From positions 71,494-135,493 of the forward strand of contig VXAA01007263.1 in the NCBI GenBank assembly GCA_013399115.1: a DNA stretch of 64,000 nucleotides, written 5' to 3'. The position numbers and the translations under genes are program-made. Of this stretch, positions 37,627-51,299 are shown piece by piece. Source of the DNA: Anseranas semipalmata. Its lineage: Eukaryota; Chordata; Aves; Anseriformes; Anseranatidae. Position 1 is the first letter of the stretch. Each line of letters begins with the position of its first letter. The notes under the pieces were generated by a model, which saw nothing but the letters and a program-made list of their open reading frames with translations, searched no databases and was not told the origin of the DNA.

Positions 37627-37700
37627 GAGAGTAACTCCATTGACTCTAAGTAGAAATAGCCCAGGTTTATATGAGTATAATAGAGAATGAAATTTTCTCC
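37627..37700. repeat. Worn ancient amniote interspersed repeat (possible)
   Basis: GAGAGTAACTCCATTGACTC...CCCAGGTTTATATGAGTATAA...GAATGAAATTT matches the order 'GAGTAACTCCATTGA.GTC ... CAGGTTTATA..GTGTAA ... AGAATTTGG' of an old repeat shared by amniotes. It may be the same family as 14771-14852. The copy is short and diverged. Confidence 0.4.
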
Positions 37701-40700
37701 TTATTTTGAGTTTTCTGTTCACATTCAGAGGCTAGGTAGTTACCATATGTCTCCCCTTCCACCCCCAAAGATTGTAGAAAATGTGGCTTTAAGAAAAAAT
37801 AATAATAAAAAGCACAACAAAACAAAAACAAAAAACAGTGTATAATGAAGTGTATTTCACATGCAATATTATGAATGAACTTTGAGGCTGTGACTTAAAT
37901 GCCTATGAAATTCCTTAAAACACAGTTTAAAAATAAACTTGTTTCTACATGAAATCTTGAAGGCACTTTAAGTTTCTTTTCTCATTCTCTGTTTTCTTTT
38001 CACAAGCATAGTTAGACACATCATAGGTTACTGGATTGCAACAAGTCTCTTTGAAAACAATGAAAGCTGCTTTTAAAATCATGGAAAGAATCTGAAAGAA
38101 GTATTTTATATTTTGTAAAGCAAACTTGCTTCTGGTCTAAGATCCTTTATGCCAAGTTTCAGTGAATTCTTACAGCCAAGTTATACACTTCCTCTGACAA
38201 TTTTTTAATAGTACCAGACAATTTGGCTACATGGTATTGTTGTTGAAATGCTAAAAGGAAAACTCAACAACTCATTATGTTGGGGAACTAGTGGCACTAG
38301 ACAGTTATTATGATTTTTAGTGTTGTTTCTGTTCAGCAGGTATTAACATGTTTGGAAAAAGAGAAAAAAATGGTAATAAATACTAGAATTTTTTTGTGGG
38401 TGGATGAATGATTAGGCTTCAGCACACTGCCAGAGACAGTAAGTAACTTGTGGAAAGCATTGTACAAAGCAGAGATATTTTGGGAGTACAAGTATTGTGC
38501 TTTGTATACTGTACGCCAATCTTTTGGGAGGTCGTGTCAGAGTGGTAGAAGAAATTAAAAAACAAAACAAAACAAACAAAAAACACCACTGTATTTCATC
38601 ATCTTCACCTACTCACTAGGAATCTGGTGGCTGGAAAATATGAATCTAGCAATTAAACTTGCCTTTCTCAACAATAGTGTCTTCTAGACAGCCAATATAT
38701 AAGCATCCCTATAAATAAAGCCAGTATATTCTGTGCCATGATAGAGGTTTCTGTAGCTATTACAGAAGGGAATGTAAAAAATGTTGAAGACTTTGAATGG
38801 AATTCTTCTGTAACCAGCTAACATTTATTCTTAGAATAGACAAAGCATTTGTGGACCCATCTTTTAATAGAGAGATACGGAGTGTAGAGGGAGAGTAGGT
38901 GATTCATTTAGACCAAGCAGATGACACTAGAGATAAGATTTGTAGATGGTTGAAGTTAAAGGTTATGAATCCCACTCACAGAAACTACCTGTGCTTGTTA
39001 TTTTGGCACTCCTCATTGAGTGTGTAAAGAACCAATCTCTGATCAGTGCTGGTAGTGTCATGACTGCAGCCATGATGTTGAATGTGGCAGAATCCATTTG
39101 TACAAAAGCAGCAAGATGATCCTATTTAATACTAAAAAAGCCAAATGTGACAAAATATGGATCAGTTGAAAAAACAAATACCCTCCTTAAAAACAGAACA
39201 AAAATAGGTTAATTTGTTTTCAGATATCTGCAAGTGCCATGTGCAATCAGCCCATAGTTTCTCTGTGAAAACTGCCAGCTTGTTCTGGTGGCTCTATAGA
39301 GGGGCTACTGCTGGGAAATAACTAAGATGCTCCCTCATTTAACACAGACCACAGAACAGCTGCCAGATATGAATGCTTTTCAGTCACCATTGATCAGGGA
39401 TCGATTCAAATTAGTGACCTAGAAATAAAAAGCTGCATATTGAAGAACAAATTTCCTATACCGTTCTGTCTTCAGTAATGAGAAATGCAACTGTCTGCCA
39501 CATTTAACTTTCAGCTGTTAAATACAAAAGAAATAAATGACCTTGAAACATGACAATATGAAAAATCTCTAACACCTAGGGCATTTTTCCTGTTAAGTGT
39601 TTATTTTTGTTGTTGTTTGTTTGTTTTTTGTTTGAATGTTTCCTCACTGAGGTTGGTAGTAAGGTATTTACAACATTAGGCAAATGCAGGAAACTAATAT
39701 TTTGTTTTCCACACTTTCTCATAAAAACTTGTTTTGGAAATGGTTTCTCAATCCTAAACTTCTTATATTACATTCAAATCCACAGGGAGGTTGTGTTTTC
39801 AGTTTCTAGGGTAGAGTGCTCAGGACTTAGATTCCAGTTCTTGGCTTTGCAAGGACTACCTCCATGGCCTTGGCAAGCTGTTTGTATTTTCTCCATCTCA
39901 GTTTCCCACTTAAAAATGGTGAAAAATAATGTTTCCCTATCCTGGGAATATTTTGAAATTAAAGTCACAGATAACTGAAAGATACTCTTTTATACCTATA
40001 TGAATGATCAAACCTTGACAATCTTATTTGGCTCTTTTGGCTAGCTAAAGTTTCCTTTGAAGGTTGAGTTGGGAATACAAGACTGAAATATCAGATTTAT
40101 AGATATCGTTTTCAAGCTTATGGTCCTTAGAGATAAAAATAAACAATACTCCCCTCTCCCCAGCCACTGAGGAAAATGGGTCAATCGAAAATTATCAAAA
40201 TGACAGGTTTTCCTTTCATTAAGATTACAAAACACTCAGCGTTAGTAAGAATTGTAGAGATTTTTCTGACAGAATTAATTATTCTGAATGATTAGTTTGT
40301 TATGCTCCTTGCAGGCACCAAGTTTGGAAGAGGAAGTGCTTTGTCTTTCCATTAAAAATATCCAAACAGTTCTGTGGAGTCATGATCTGAGAAACCAAAA
40401 CAAGTCCTTAACCGTAGATAAATGAAGGTTGGCTGATCCCAGTTTGTAGAAAGCCAGAGGAAGCCCTCTGCTCTGACCCCGCGCCCTCTGGCATCACAGC
40501 TGGTGCACGAGCACAAAGACAACTTGGATGTAGATGCTGCTGTGGGCATTTTATCCAGGCTAGATTGTAAATTTGTCCATTTATGAGTGTCCTGCGGGGG
40601 TTCCCACCAACTCAGAAGACAAAGCAAGGGCTGAAGCCAACAAAGCATATCCATAAAAGCTCCTCTGATTGCCACTATTAATAAAATGGAGGCCATAAAC

Positions 40701-42527
40701 AAATTTACTGTGTACTGTTTCTTAAGTGTGGGAGCGGGAAAGCAGGGGATGCCTTTCCTGAACTGAATGAGGTGTGTGTGTTACACAGGGTGAGTGGAAA
40801 AGATATATACGCTCTATGAAAAATGGTTCTGGCTGCCAGAAATGTTTTCCCTTACATTTCTTATTACTGGGTTGTGGACATGAATTTCATCCTATCTGAA
40901 ATCTCACATCATCTAGGTAGGAGCTTGCAAGTTCTGATCTGCAGCACACATAAAACAGGCATATTGGGATTTCTGGGGTGTTTTTGACTTTTTCGTTATA
41001 AAAAGTTAGAAATAGGAAGAATACTTTTAAAATTGTCTTTGCACATGACAGCATGCCCCACTGAGATCCACCTACAACTTACATATTTTTCATTTTCATT
41101 CACACTTTCTAGCAATAAGGACAAAATGCTTATTTTTGATGCCAACACTTCTTTGAAGGAATGATAACATGAAACATTATATGTGTTCCAAAAATCACAG
41201 CAGTGTTAAAAAAATGACTCAATTTTTGGGAGAATGATTTACAGCATGTACCTTTTCTGCTGTAGTCTACCTTATACTGCAGGTATCCATCCAAAAAACT
41301 TTACTGCTTCCCAAATCTGTACTGTGAAGTTATATACATTGACTGTTGACTGGGCAATGAACACCCAAGACAAAAAAACATTAAGTCTCAGTGGATGTTC
41401 GCAGAAAACATGCAAGTCAAGCAGGTGGTAAAGAGTATCTGTGGCCCAGCAGTGGGATCTCCAATTAGGGGCAAAGACCTTTAGGACACCTGGGATCAGT
41501 CCCTGGCAACAGAGAAGCACAGCAAATGCCAAAATCACAGGGTATTAGAACATGAAGATAGTACTTGTGCTGTAACTTGCTGTATTGAGCTTGGGTCCTT
41601 TTTCAGATAATTGGTTTTTAGGAGTTAGGAGAAACTTTAGACTGAAGGAAAATGGATAACTAGCATGACACTTAATATGCTACCCAGGGAACCAAGCATC
41701 AAACATAGCCAAGATGTCCATGTGGATTTTTTTGCTTAACTCTAATTAGTGCCAGGTAAGTTCTGGGTAGAAACTGGACACCTAGTTTAGCTGGAATTTA
41801 TGGTCTGGAAACGACTAAGAAAAGCCAGTTTCCGTGTTTTACCTCTCAAGCCTAACATCACGTGGTCACACTCTATCATACAGTAATGCTGACAGCAGTG
41901 CAGGAAATAGCCTGGAGAAATGCCCTCATTCTATTTCATTTGGAGCTCATTTGTTCTGAAACATCCAGTGACAAAATTATGGTGTGGTTTTAACAGGAGT
42001 ATGTGTCTAAACTCATACTCCTGCTTTTTCTGCAAATCCGGGTTAGAAGATCTCATTTTTCTCATCCCACACATGCACTCTCTGCCAACTGCACAAACAA
42101 TGACCTGTATTCATCCACGCTGTGGCTCTGTTGACATCATCAGGCTACAACAGAGATGAATTTGGTCCAGTGAGGCAAAGTGCTGTGAAATGGTTTGATT
42201 TTGCTCTTTTACCCAAGGAAAATGCATGTAGAAACATACCATACTTTCATGTTGACATACAGGAATGTCTTCATCAATATCAGGTGATTGGTATTCCTGC
42301 AGATTCATGAGTTTGTTTTTTTTTTTTTTAATAGATGTTTAAATTACAAATGCAGTGTATGGGTGTATGGTATTTTATTTTCTATTGCAAGACAAATCTA
42401 CAAGTTTTTTTTTTTTTTTTTTTGAATTATCAACACAAACTTTTTTTTTCTTCTCTAAATGTTAGGTGTTTCCTGCCTTCTTTCTGTTTTTAAGAGCATT
42501 TGACTTCACTTCCATGATATCTAAGAT

Positions 42528-42625
42528 TCAAAGGTGACATTTTCAGAAGTACCTAAGTGCTGCTAGAGACTATGTTGCGTTTTCAAAAGTATCTTAAGTA
42601 ATGACATTAATAGGATTTAGGAATA
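42528..42625. repeat. Worn ancient repeat with 'CAGAAGTACCTAAGTG' core (possible)
   Basis: TGACATTTTCAGAAGTACCT...AAGTGCTGCTAG...GTTTTCAAAAGTATCTTAAG...GGATTTAGGAATA resembles a palindromic amniote repeat with the phrase 'TTTTCAAAAGTGCCTAAGTGA.TTAGG'. The two half-sites (TTTTCAGAAGTACCTAAG and TTTTCAAAAGTATCTTAAG) are themselves similar. It is diverged and the name is unknown. Confidence 0.4.
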
Positions 42626-43673
42626 TAGAGTCAGGAAGAACTCAGAAGTGGTGTCACTCAGTGCAGTAATGCCTTTTAGCTATTTAAATGAAAGCAATGC
42701 ACACGATCTTGAGCTACGAAACTATCCAAAACCATGAATAGGAAGTGGCAGCGCCAAAGAATAGGATTTGCAGAACCTAGCATACTGAGTGGAGGTACAC
42801 CCAAAAAAATCATCAGCAAAAGCTGTGGAAAAAATACATCTGAGATTATCTTTTCTGCAGATTTAACTACATCCTTGAGATAGGTGCCTCTGAAACAAAC
42901 ATCTAAAGCCAGAAGCTACATTGAATACATGACTGAATTATTGTTTTCCATTAAAACACAGCTTTGTAAGAGCAAAGTGTCCTTTACTTGAAGGAATGTT
43001 GACTCCCTTTTCTATACAGTACAGTGGAACTGGAGAAAGAGAGATTTCCTCAGAATAGATTTTTTTTTTTTTTTAAATCTCAGATTTATAACAGAAAAGT
43101 AAGTCAAAGGTGCTGTTCACAGTATAAAAAGCTCTTATATATTATAGCTAATATAAACAATTAACTGTATTGTGAGTAAAACAAGTTATCAGGTTGTTCA
43201 CAATGAGCCCTGAATGACCAAGCCATGACACTAGCAGATTTTTTTTTCAGAGATCCTCAAAATGTGAAATGCTGCTTTAAAATGTGTTGCAAGATCAACA
43301 TTTCAGATTCACCTGCAAAATACCTCTTACAAGTAGGACTTAGAAATGACCACATTTGCTTTTTTTTTTTTTTTTTGAGTTTTCTTTGGCTTTGGTATTA
43401 TCAAATTCAGATTATCCTCCCGGAAAATTGGTTTAATAATATTTAAACACTTGCAAAAGACTTAATAAGTAAATTAACATTTGTACAGTCATCAGAGATC
43501 CTTGTCTGTGCATACTGTACTAATTTTACAAGATATTTCATTGAAAATTTAAAAGAGAATGAAATAAATGCATTTAAATTCCTTACTATATTTGAATTAA
43601 ATGTATTTTAATTCTTTTGTATTCTTTAATACAAGAAATTAAAATGAAATTAGTAGCACCTCCCTCCCCCCAG

Positions 43674-43697
43674 TAAATAAATAAATAAATAAATAAA
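43674..43697. repeat. (AAAT)n tetranucleotide run
   Basis: Six uninterrupted units of TAAA/AAAT. Confidence 0.9.
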
Positions 43698-44523
43698 GGA
43701 ATCAAAACCATGAAAACAAGGCTATGGTGGAAGAAAGATTTTGTAGTAAGTAAGGAATCATCTAACAAGTTTGGAAGGGTACCAGCTCTTTCCTCTATGC
43801 CTTGTGACACGGGTTGTCACCTCATTGCCTGGTTCATACATAACACAAATAACCCCAGACAGAGGACAGTTCTGCACAGTGGGAATTCAGCCCCTGGTGC
43901 CAGTCCTTCAAAAATCGACTCCTTATAGTTCCTAGAAAATTGGATTGAAGTGAAAACAACTGGCTGGTTCAGAGTGAAGCCACAGTCTGGTTTGGGACCA
44001 CTTACTACCATACCACATAACTTTTTGCAACAAGTTGCTGTCACTGCAAGCACTAAGGCAGAAAGTCCTATGTTAAAATGCATGTGCAGTTTACTGTGAG
44101 GTTCATCTGTGTCAGCGCTGCCCACAGTGCTGGCTTACCAATTTGGGGAGTAAATGAAATACAACTAGAGTCTAGGACCTCCAGATAAACTCAGAAAATG
44201 TGGCACAATATACAATATCTGAACCTAAACATCTGCTATGGTAAAATAAAAATGGTAATGGGGGTGTCTGCCTGGCGAGATGTACTTCCTCTTCTCATCT
44301 TCATGTTTCATATATGATGAGGAAACAATACTAGGAAAAGAAATCAACCCTAGGGCACTAAGGAGACTAGCAGATCCCTTTCATCCATATCCAGTGGAGA
44401 GGAAGTTGAGACACAGTTTATTGTGCCCAATCAATTAGGAAACATTATGTAATGAAGTGCCTGGCTGAATCCATGCAATCCATCAACATATCAAGCTGGG
44501 CTAGGCTAGCATATATGAGAGCA

Positions 44524-44815
44524 CACAGAATCACAGAATCATAGAATGGCTGAGGTTGGAAGGGACCTCTGGAGATCATCTAGTCCAACCCCCCTGCCAA
44601 GCAGGACCACCTAGAGCATGTTGCACAGGATCGCATCCAGGCGGGTTTTGAATATCTCCAGAGAAGGAGACTCCACAGCCTCTCTGGGCAACCTGTCCCA
44701 GTGCTCTGTCACCCTCACAGTAAAGAAGTGCCCCCTCATATTCAGCCGGAACTTCCTGTGCTTCAGTTTGTGCCCGTTGCCTCTCATCCTGTTGCTGGGC
44801 ACTCAGTTCAGAGTG
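44524..44815 (-). mobile_element. CR1 LINE, 5'-truncated 3' end
   Basis: The plus strand begins CACAGAATCACAGAATCAT, the reverse of CR1's tandem ATTCTGTG/ATTCTATG terminus. It is followed by GGTTGGAAGGGACCTCTGG and CTAGTCCAACCCCC, the hallmark CR1 3' UTR. Upstream on the minus strand is the C-terminal end of the CR1 ORF2 endonuclease/reverse-transcriptase polyprotein (44802-44611), including [15 protein letters not shown] and [13 protein letters not shown]. Similarity ends at about 44815, so this is a typical severely 5'-truncated insertion. It lacks the reverse-transcriptase core and cannot move. Confidence 0.95.
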
Positions 44816-44926
44816 ATACTGGATCACAGCAGTACATGTAGTGTTGAGGAGTGGTGCACAGACTACCACATGCCATTTTCATAAATTCCTAAATCAGAAG
44901 GAACCATTTATTTCACAGAAGTACTC
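44816..44926. other. Short unique spacer between two CR1 copies
   Basis: About 110 bases that do not read as CR1, lying between two same-orientation CR1 fragments. Confidence 0.6.
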
Positions 44927-45830
44927 AGAATCACAGAAGGATTGAGGCTTGTGGGGGAATCGTCTTGTCCAGCTTGCTGCTTAGAGCAGGGTCACCTAGG
45001 GCAGGTTATTCATGGGCCGTGTCCAGTTGTGTTTTCTATATCTCCAAGGATGAAGACTCCACAAGCTCCCTTGGGAACCTGTTCCAGAATTTCACCACCC
45101 TCACAGAAAAAAAAAAAAAAAGTTTTTTCTTACTTTCAAAGGAAATTTCTTGAGTTTCAGTTTGTGCCTATTACCTCTTGTCACTGTGTATCTCTGTAAA
45201 GAGTCTGTCTCTGTCTTCTTTACTCCTCTCAAGGGGTGTTTATACACCTAAGATTCCCCCTGAGCATCCTCTTCCTGAAGTTAAGCAATCCCAGAACTCT
45301 CAGCCACTCCTCTTATGTCAAGTTCTCCAATCCCTTAATCATTTTCATGGTCCTGCACTGGACCTGCTCTAGTATATTTGCGTCTCTCCTGTTACTGGGT
45401 CTGTGCAGATCCAGCACTCCACATGTGTTTCTCCAGTGCTGAACAGAGGAGAAAGATCACTCCTCCTGACACGTTGGCAATGCTGTAATGCAGCCCAGGA
45501 TGTTGTTGGCCTTTTCACGCAAGAGCACATTGCTGGCTCATGGCTGAACCTGGTGCCCACCAGGACTCCCAGGTCCTTTTCTGGAGAGCTGGTCAGCCCC
45601 CAGCATATACTGGTGCATGGGGTAGTTCTTCCCCAGGTGCAGGGCTTCACACTTCCCTTTGTGGAACTTCATGAAGTTCCTGTCAGCCCATTTCTCCAGC
45701 TTGTTGAGCACAACCCTGTGAGCAACACCCATCTGATGTATCAACCTTTTCTCCCAATTTTTAATTGCCTGCAAACTTGCTGAAGGCATGCTTTGTTACA
45801 TCATCCCGGTCACTAATAAAGATTCTTCCA
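44927..45830 (-). mobile_element. CR1 LINE fragment, about 0.9 kb, older copy
   Basis: A second CR1 in the same orientation. Its 3' end begins at about 44927 (CAGAATCACAGAAGGATTGA) and lacks the full terminal array. On the minus strand it carries the reverse-transcriptase thumb/C-terminal region in broken pieces: 45789-45538 reads NKLEKWADRNFMKFHKGKCE and LHLGKNYPMHQYMLGADQL. 45650-45369 continues in another frame with EKDLGVLVGTRFS. Frameshifts, stops and an expanded A-run at 45107-45121 show that it is inactive. Divergence from consensus seems greater than in the copy at 44524-44815. The 5' boundary near 45830 is approximate. Confidence 0.9.
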
Positions 45831-48800
45831 AGTTTTAAGCACAGTATATGATGTTTCTAAAATCATTAGATACCTGCTGATCCATGAAGATGATGCATGT
45901 ATCACCATGCTGAATTTTTCAAAAGGAAGTGGTAGGTTATGCATAATTTGTAGCTGTGTAACAAAGACAAAACATGCATTTTTTTTTTTCTTATCTATTG
46001 GGATTATAGTATTTTGGACTGCATTTTGGACTTTCTTTGAATTTTATGTTATAAACGACCAATGAACTGAATTCTCTCACCTTTCAGATCAAATGTTGTC
46101 TTTTTTCCATGGCTAGAAAGCCAGCCTCAAGTAAGTTGTAGCTATCCCTCTGCATAAAATTAAATGTAAAGTTGAATAGAATATGGAACACTGTGCTTGT
46201 CTGCAACATGCTGGGAAAAGCTAAATGATGACCTGTGGTGACAAATTCAGCCTTAAAATGTACTCTTCAAGTTTAGGAATTCCAAGGAATTCTGGGTAGC
46301 TACCCAAAATTTGTGTCATTTTTCTCCACAAAGCAGATACCTTTGCAATACCTCATGCCTTATGAGGTTAACTATCAGAACGCTAGGCTAACTAGTCTTT
46401 CAATAAGACTTTCAGATCTATAAGAAACCCACTTAACTCCCTGGTGCTTGTTCTGCAGACTGATTCTTCAGGACTGGGCATGTGCTTGGGATTTGCCATA
46501 GGAAGACAGCAGGGAAAAACACCTGGTGCTCTCCGTGGCTACAAGCCATCTCTGAGAGACAGGAAATTTCATCACAGCAAGAGAAGAACATGCTCTGAAA
46601 AAGGCAATAAGCATGCTCTGACACTACTTACATGGAAATCCAGATAGCTGCAGATGATGTCTTTGGAAACTGGTCAAATACTGTGAAAAAGACAAACCTC
46701 TAACTTGAGTAATAATTGGTCTCTTCAATAATCTCTCTGATGCACTTTATGGCTGGAAGGAAATGAAGGTGTTTTCACTTCCAGTTCTTTGCATGCCATC
46801 TTAAAGGGATGCTGAGTGATGCAATATACAAATACTATTGCTACAGAGTGAATGAATACTTGTAAGCTAAATCTACCCATCAATACCTGCAAGAAATGTC
46901 AGACTTGGAAGGAAAGCTCCAAAGGGAAAAAAATTACCCACATGATGACAGATCAGGCTTTCATTTCCCATCTGCTGATGAGAAATGAGATGAAGGTGAT
47001 AGCTTCTTGAGAGACTGTTGTATATTGATCCCCTTCCTGAGGAAAGGGAGACGTGATGCATGATAGTTTCTTACCTTCCCCTTAAATTTCCTACGTACTG
47101 GGAGCAGTAAGGAAGGTTTCCACATGAGCCAAACTGTAGCCCTTGAACCTTGCACCTCCCTATCATAAACACCTGTTCTATATATTGTGTGACATTCATC
47201 ACTGTAGCAAATCTCAGAAGCATCAGGACTTTAATCTTTTCTTTTGAGAGTGAAGTGTGATTTGTCCCAATCAATCAGATCAAGAGCACTCAGTCATGTA
47301 AACCAGGTCCTTACTGCCAAACCAGGGTTTCCTGCAGCTCTTGCCTCTAAGACTTTCAGCTAATCACTAAAGAGAACCTCCCTTCTCCTGTTACTTTTTC
47401 TCTCAGCTCAGGCTATCCTCTATGTCCACCCAAGCATGGATTCAGATCACCTCTTTCATTCTTACAAGACCATCCAAGACCATTTTGCTGGCTGCTGCAT
47501 TGCAATCCCACAGTTTCTCTTCCACTTGAGGGACTACTCAGTGTGCTTCCTGAACCCCAGGAAGAAGCACTGGTGTTACATTGGTCTTTCCTGGAAGGCA
47601 TGTTTCACTGACAGGAAGCTGACTGCAAGCCTGCTCCATGACATTCCCCCATATGCCTGCTGGCTTACTCTTCAAACCTTGTGAAAAACATGCAGCTTGG
47701 CTGCATGACTTGGACAAAACACATGGCTGCCCTGTCATCAAATCATGTTTGTCAAATATGTAAATGAATTATATTTTTACCAGTCTTGGTCATGTAAAAA
47801 TGATTTCATCTTATGCTCCCTACCTCAAAATCTATGCATAAGATTTCTTCATTAAAACGACATTGTCATGATTCAGAAGTGAAATATTTATTTAAAAGAT
47901 ATTTCTGATAATGTTCTTAACCTGGAATTGGAAAAAAAAAAAGAATTAAATTGTTAATTATAGTTTAATTTACTAACATAAATAATCCCATTGATTTCAG
48001 TAACATTACATGAATTAGTGAAATGAGAAAGTTTTCCCTGAGGTAAACCTTTAAATTAAAAGTTGATGGAAATCTTGATATAGGTAACTGTTGACTGAAT
48101 TTGAAATGTGTACCTCTTTTTTTGGACTCGGTTTTTACTTTTAGACTTGGTATGCTTGCTTATTTATATTTTATCCAATGGAGAAGAAAAGAGTGTCTCA
48201 TTAGAAAAATGAAATGTCAGCATATTTCTATGTTTCTCTTCTTTGCTCTTCACTTAAAAAAATGATTGTTTTATTTTTTTATTTATTTTTTAATAATTAA
48301 AATGATTGTAGAAAGATAAGTCAAAATGTTTGGCATGTTCTTTTGAATTAGGTAAAGTTAGATTCTTATCTATTTCATGTTATTTATTGTTTGACATTTA
48401 ATTTGTAGCATCTGGAAGCCTGGATCAAGATGGCAATTCCATTGTGCTGTACATGCTGAATCTTGCTTTCAGTGGAGCAGAGAAGGGATTTCATGTCCCA
48501 TACCAGCATCGATTATATGTGCAAATGTAAAGAGATACATTGCACAAGTCTATGTGTATTCCTGTGCATGTGGGTGTGAGTGTGTGTGGACACACTTGCT
48601 CATGCACGTGTGCACTTTGCCCTTGCTTTGAGTCTGATGTGCAGTGAGAGAATTTTAATCCCATTTATTGACCTTTCTGAGAAGCAAAGGGAAAGAAAGG
48701 AGAGGGGAGCATACACACCTGCAGTTTACTTCCTTTTAAGAGATGCCTCTAAGATAATAGAGATGAGATGGAAGAAGAAAACTGCCCAGTGCCAGGAGAT

Positions 48801-51290
48801 TTGTTCACAATGCATTTAACACCCAACCTCAGAAGCTGACAGTGAACTGTTACCACTGAAATGAAGAACAGGATTGCCAGGGGGTCACGGAGCAGCAAGT
48901 GCAATTGATTAGAGGTATAAGTCTTAAGATGACAACAGGGAAAATGTTCAATGACCAGATCAATGTGCTAAATGACCTTTCCTCCAGATGCGTATAAGAT
49001 TATTCTTTTAAAGCTGAATTTGCATTCAGGTGCTGTAGCTTATCTGGCATTGAAGTCACAGGAAGCAGAGTGACTGTCTATGGGAAGATAATTTAGAACA
49101 AAGCGTTCACAGAACATTTATTTAGCATGAAAAATGCCAGCCTGATATTTGAAAACAAAACTATGAGAGAATCCAGAAATAAGGTGCAAGAAGCATAATT
49201 TAGCTAATGTTTCTTGGTGATAGGTAACTGATTCCCATTTAAAAGGCATTCCTAGTCCACTGATGTCAGTGGTAGCTTTTCAGGAGATTTTTTGGCTGGG
49301 CCTTTAGTATCATCACTCTGTAGAGATCATTTAAACAGTGTGATTGGATACTATTTAAGGCAATAGACTCCTAAGCAATTACATTGCTTATGACAAGCCA
49401 CATTTTCTCCCCATTTAAGTATGATGAATTCTGCATTTCTCTTACAAACTTCATTGTGAGTTTTGGTATGTAAAAATTAAGACTGGGTAATTTTAACCAT
49501 GTTAGAGCTTGGTGCCTCTTTGGCACGACCTCATTCTGCTTTTTCTTTGCTCAGTAGGAAAAAATACAGTTTGCAGTATGCTCAAATTCAACCCATTGCT
49601 ATACTCTTGCCACATATGCTATGTTCTATGTCATTCAATGTTGACGAAAATAATACACCTCTCATTTGGTTAGGAAATCTTTTTCAGCAACAGAAATTTT
49701 TTCTTCTTCATGTTCTGTTTATGCCATACTGTGCTCTGATCCTTACTGATGTGGAGAAATTCACTGCTCTTTTATGATCTAAAACAGATTTGAATGTAAC
49801 ATTCCAAAGATGAAAGCTTTACTAACAGCAGTATGGAGTTCCTGGCAGAAATCTCTGTTCTTAATATCCTCTGTCAGAAGAAATGTTTTTAGCTACAAGA
49901 TCAGTTCACGCTCTTCACAACTGAGTAGTACAAGTGCCTACTCCCAGATAAACTGAAGTATTCTGCAGATGTGATTACGCTGTTGTAAGCGATAGCAGAG
50001 TTTCACTGGTGATCTTGGTATTTTATATTTACACTACAAAGGTTTCAGCCATGAAGACAAGTTACAGTTTTCAGCTTCAACTGTTTCTTGATGGACTGCA
50101 TGTAAATGCCTTAATTTTCTCATGATTTCTGTTAGAATTCACTCTGTAAAAAGCTATTAATGCAGACTGAGTTAAAAAATAGTATTTTGGTATAAACTTT
50201 ATAATATGTCACATTATGTTTTTTGACATATTTCATGGTTTCAAGATCTTATTGTAAGACAGCTTTTCATTTCTTTTAAGTAGGTAAACTGAACACATTC
50301 TTTGCTAATACAAAGTGTTGATTTTCATGTCTAAGAAGGGTACTAATGTGAAGGAAAATGTTAGAAAAGATCTCTGTCCCCACACCAGGAAATGCAAAGG
50401 TTATGCTATCAGAATCGGCTATGCTGTCATTAAAAAGAGTGCTTATTCAAATACCCTGAAGTCCTACATTTTTTTTTTTTTAACATACAAATTCTTACGT
50501 GAGAATAACAGCTAAGCTCATCTTTAGACAGTATTTGCTGAAAGTTCAATAGTGCTGATTGTTATGATTTTCCTTTAGTTTAAGTGCATAACATGCAAGA
50601 GGAATTCTGTTGTTCTCACATCCTGTTTTGCTCTGTGTTTTGGTATCCTATTGCTGGCATGTCAAAAACACTGTAAGTATCTGGTGTAAGAAACTATCAG
50701 CATTGTACTACCTTTAGCAACTATCCACAGGCACTACACTCATACACACCTCTACAGTCAAAAACAATTCTCCTATTTCAGCTATGATATATGGCATTGA
50801 ATTTCTCAGTTGCTGTAGCCAGGAGAGAAAAATGTGCTCAAAAGTTTTTTTTTTTTTTTTTTAAGGGGTAACACACTTCAACAATCAAAGGCAGAAACCA
50901 GCTAAAAAGTCACACAGAACTGTATTTAAAATCATTGGTTTGGTAATATGGGGTGGGGGGTATGTGTGGGAGAAATCCCCTTAACTAAACGCATTAGAAA
51001 AATGGAATGAATGTAAAATTCAACAGTTTAATTGGATCCCAAGGAATTATCTTGGAACCTGCAAACTGGCTTCCAAGCTCTGCTAACCAACTTACCTTCA
51101 TCAAATGCTTAAAGGCTTTCCTCACATTGTCAAAAACATTTTTAAGCAAGCACAACACTCAGCTACATACCATGACAAATTTTGCCTGTAGGCTGTTAAA
51201 ATGTCTTTAAACTCATGAGGTGTGCTCTTAAAAATATATATATATACTTTGTATATATTCCATCCCAAATTGCCTCCCTCATCCCCAACT
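45831..51290. other. Gene-free AT-rich stretch
   Basis: No gene recognised. Short frames near 46444-47741 and at 48580-48819 and 49499-49777 lack family motifs. The interval includes a GT/CA-rich stretch around 48550-48615 and T-runs at about 50470 and 50845-50862. No repeat family is identified by eye. Confidence 0.5.
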
Positions 51291-51299
51291 GCTTTTTTT

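Larger units (their letters stand above)
37701..44523. other. Gene-free AT-rich stretch
   Basis: No coding gene recognised; short frames (for example 39607-39978 and 40352-40702) have no family motif. The block at 40430-40720 has a conserved-element look (ATAAATGG, TTATTAATAG, CpG-containing words) but no direct proof. T-runs lie at 42314-42328, 42405-42423, 43060-43075 and 43360-43376, and (AAAT)n at 43674-43697. A possible old repeat at 42528-42625 is listed separately. Confidence 0.5.

Noticed and set aside
48550..48615. GT/CA-rich stretch with short palindromes (GTGTGTGGACACAC)
   Set aside because: The arms are only about six bases and made of dinucleotide repeats, as expected by chance in GT-rich DNA.
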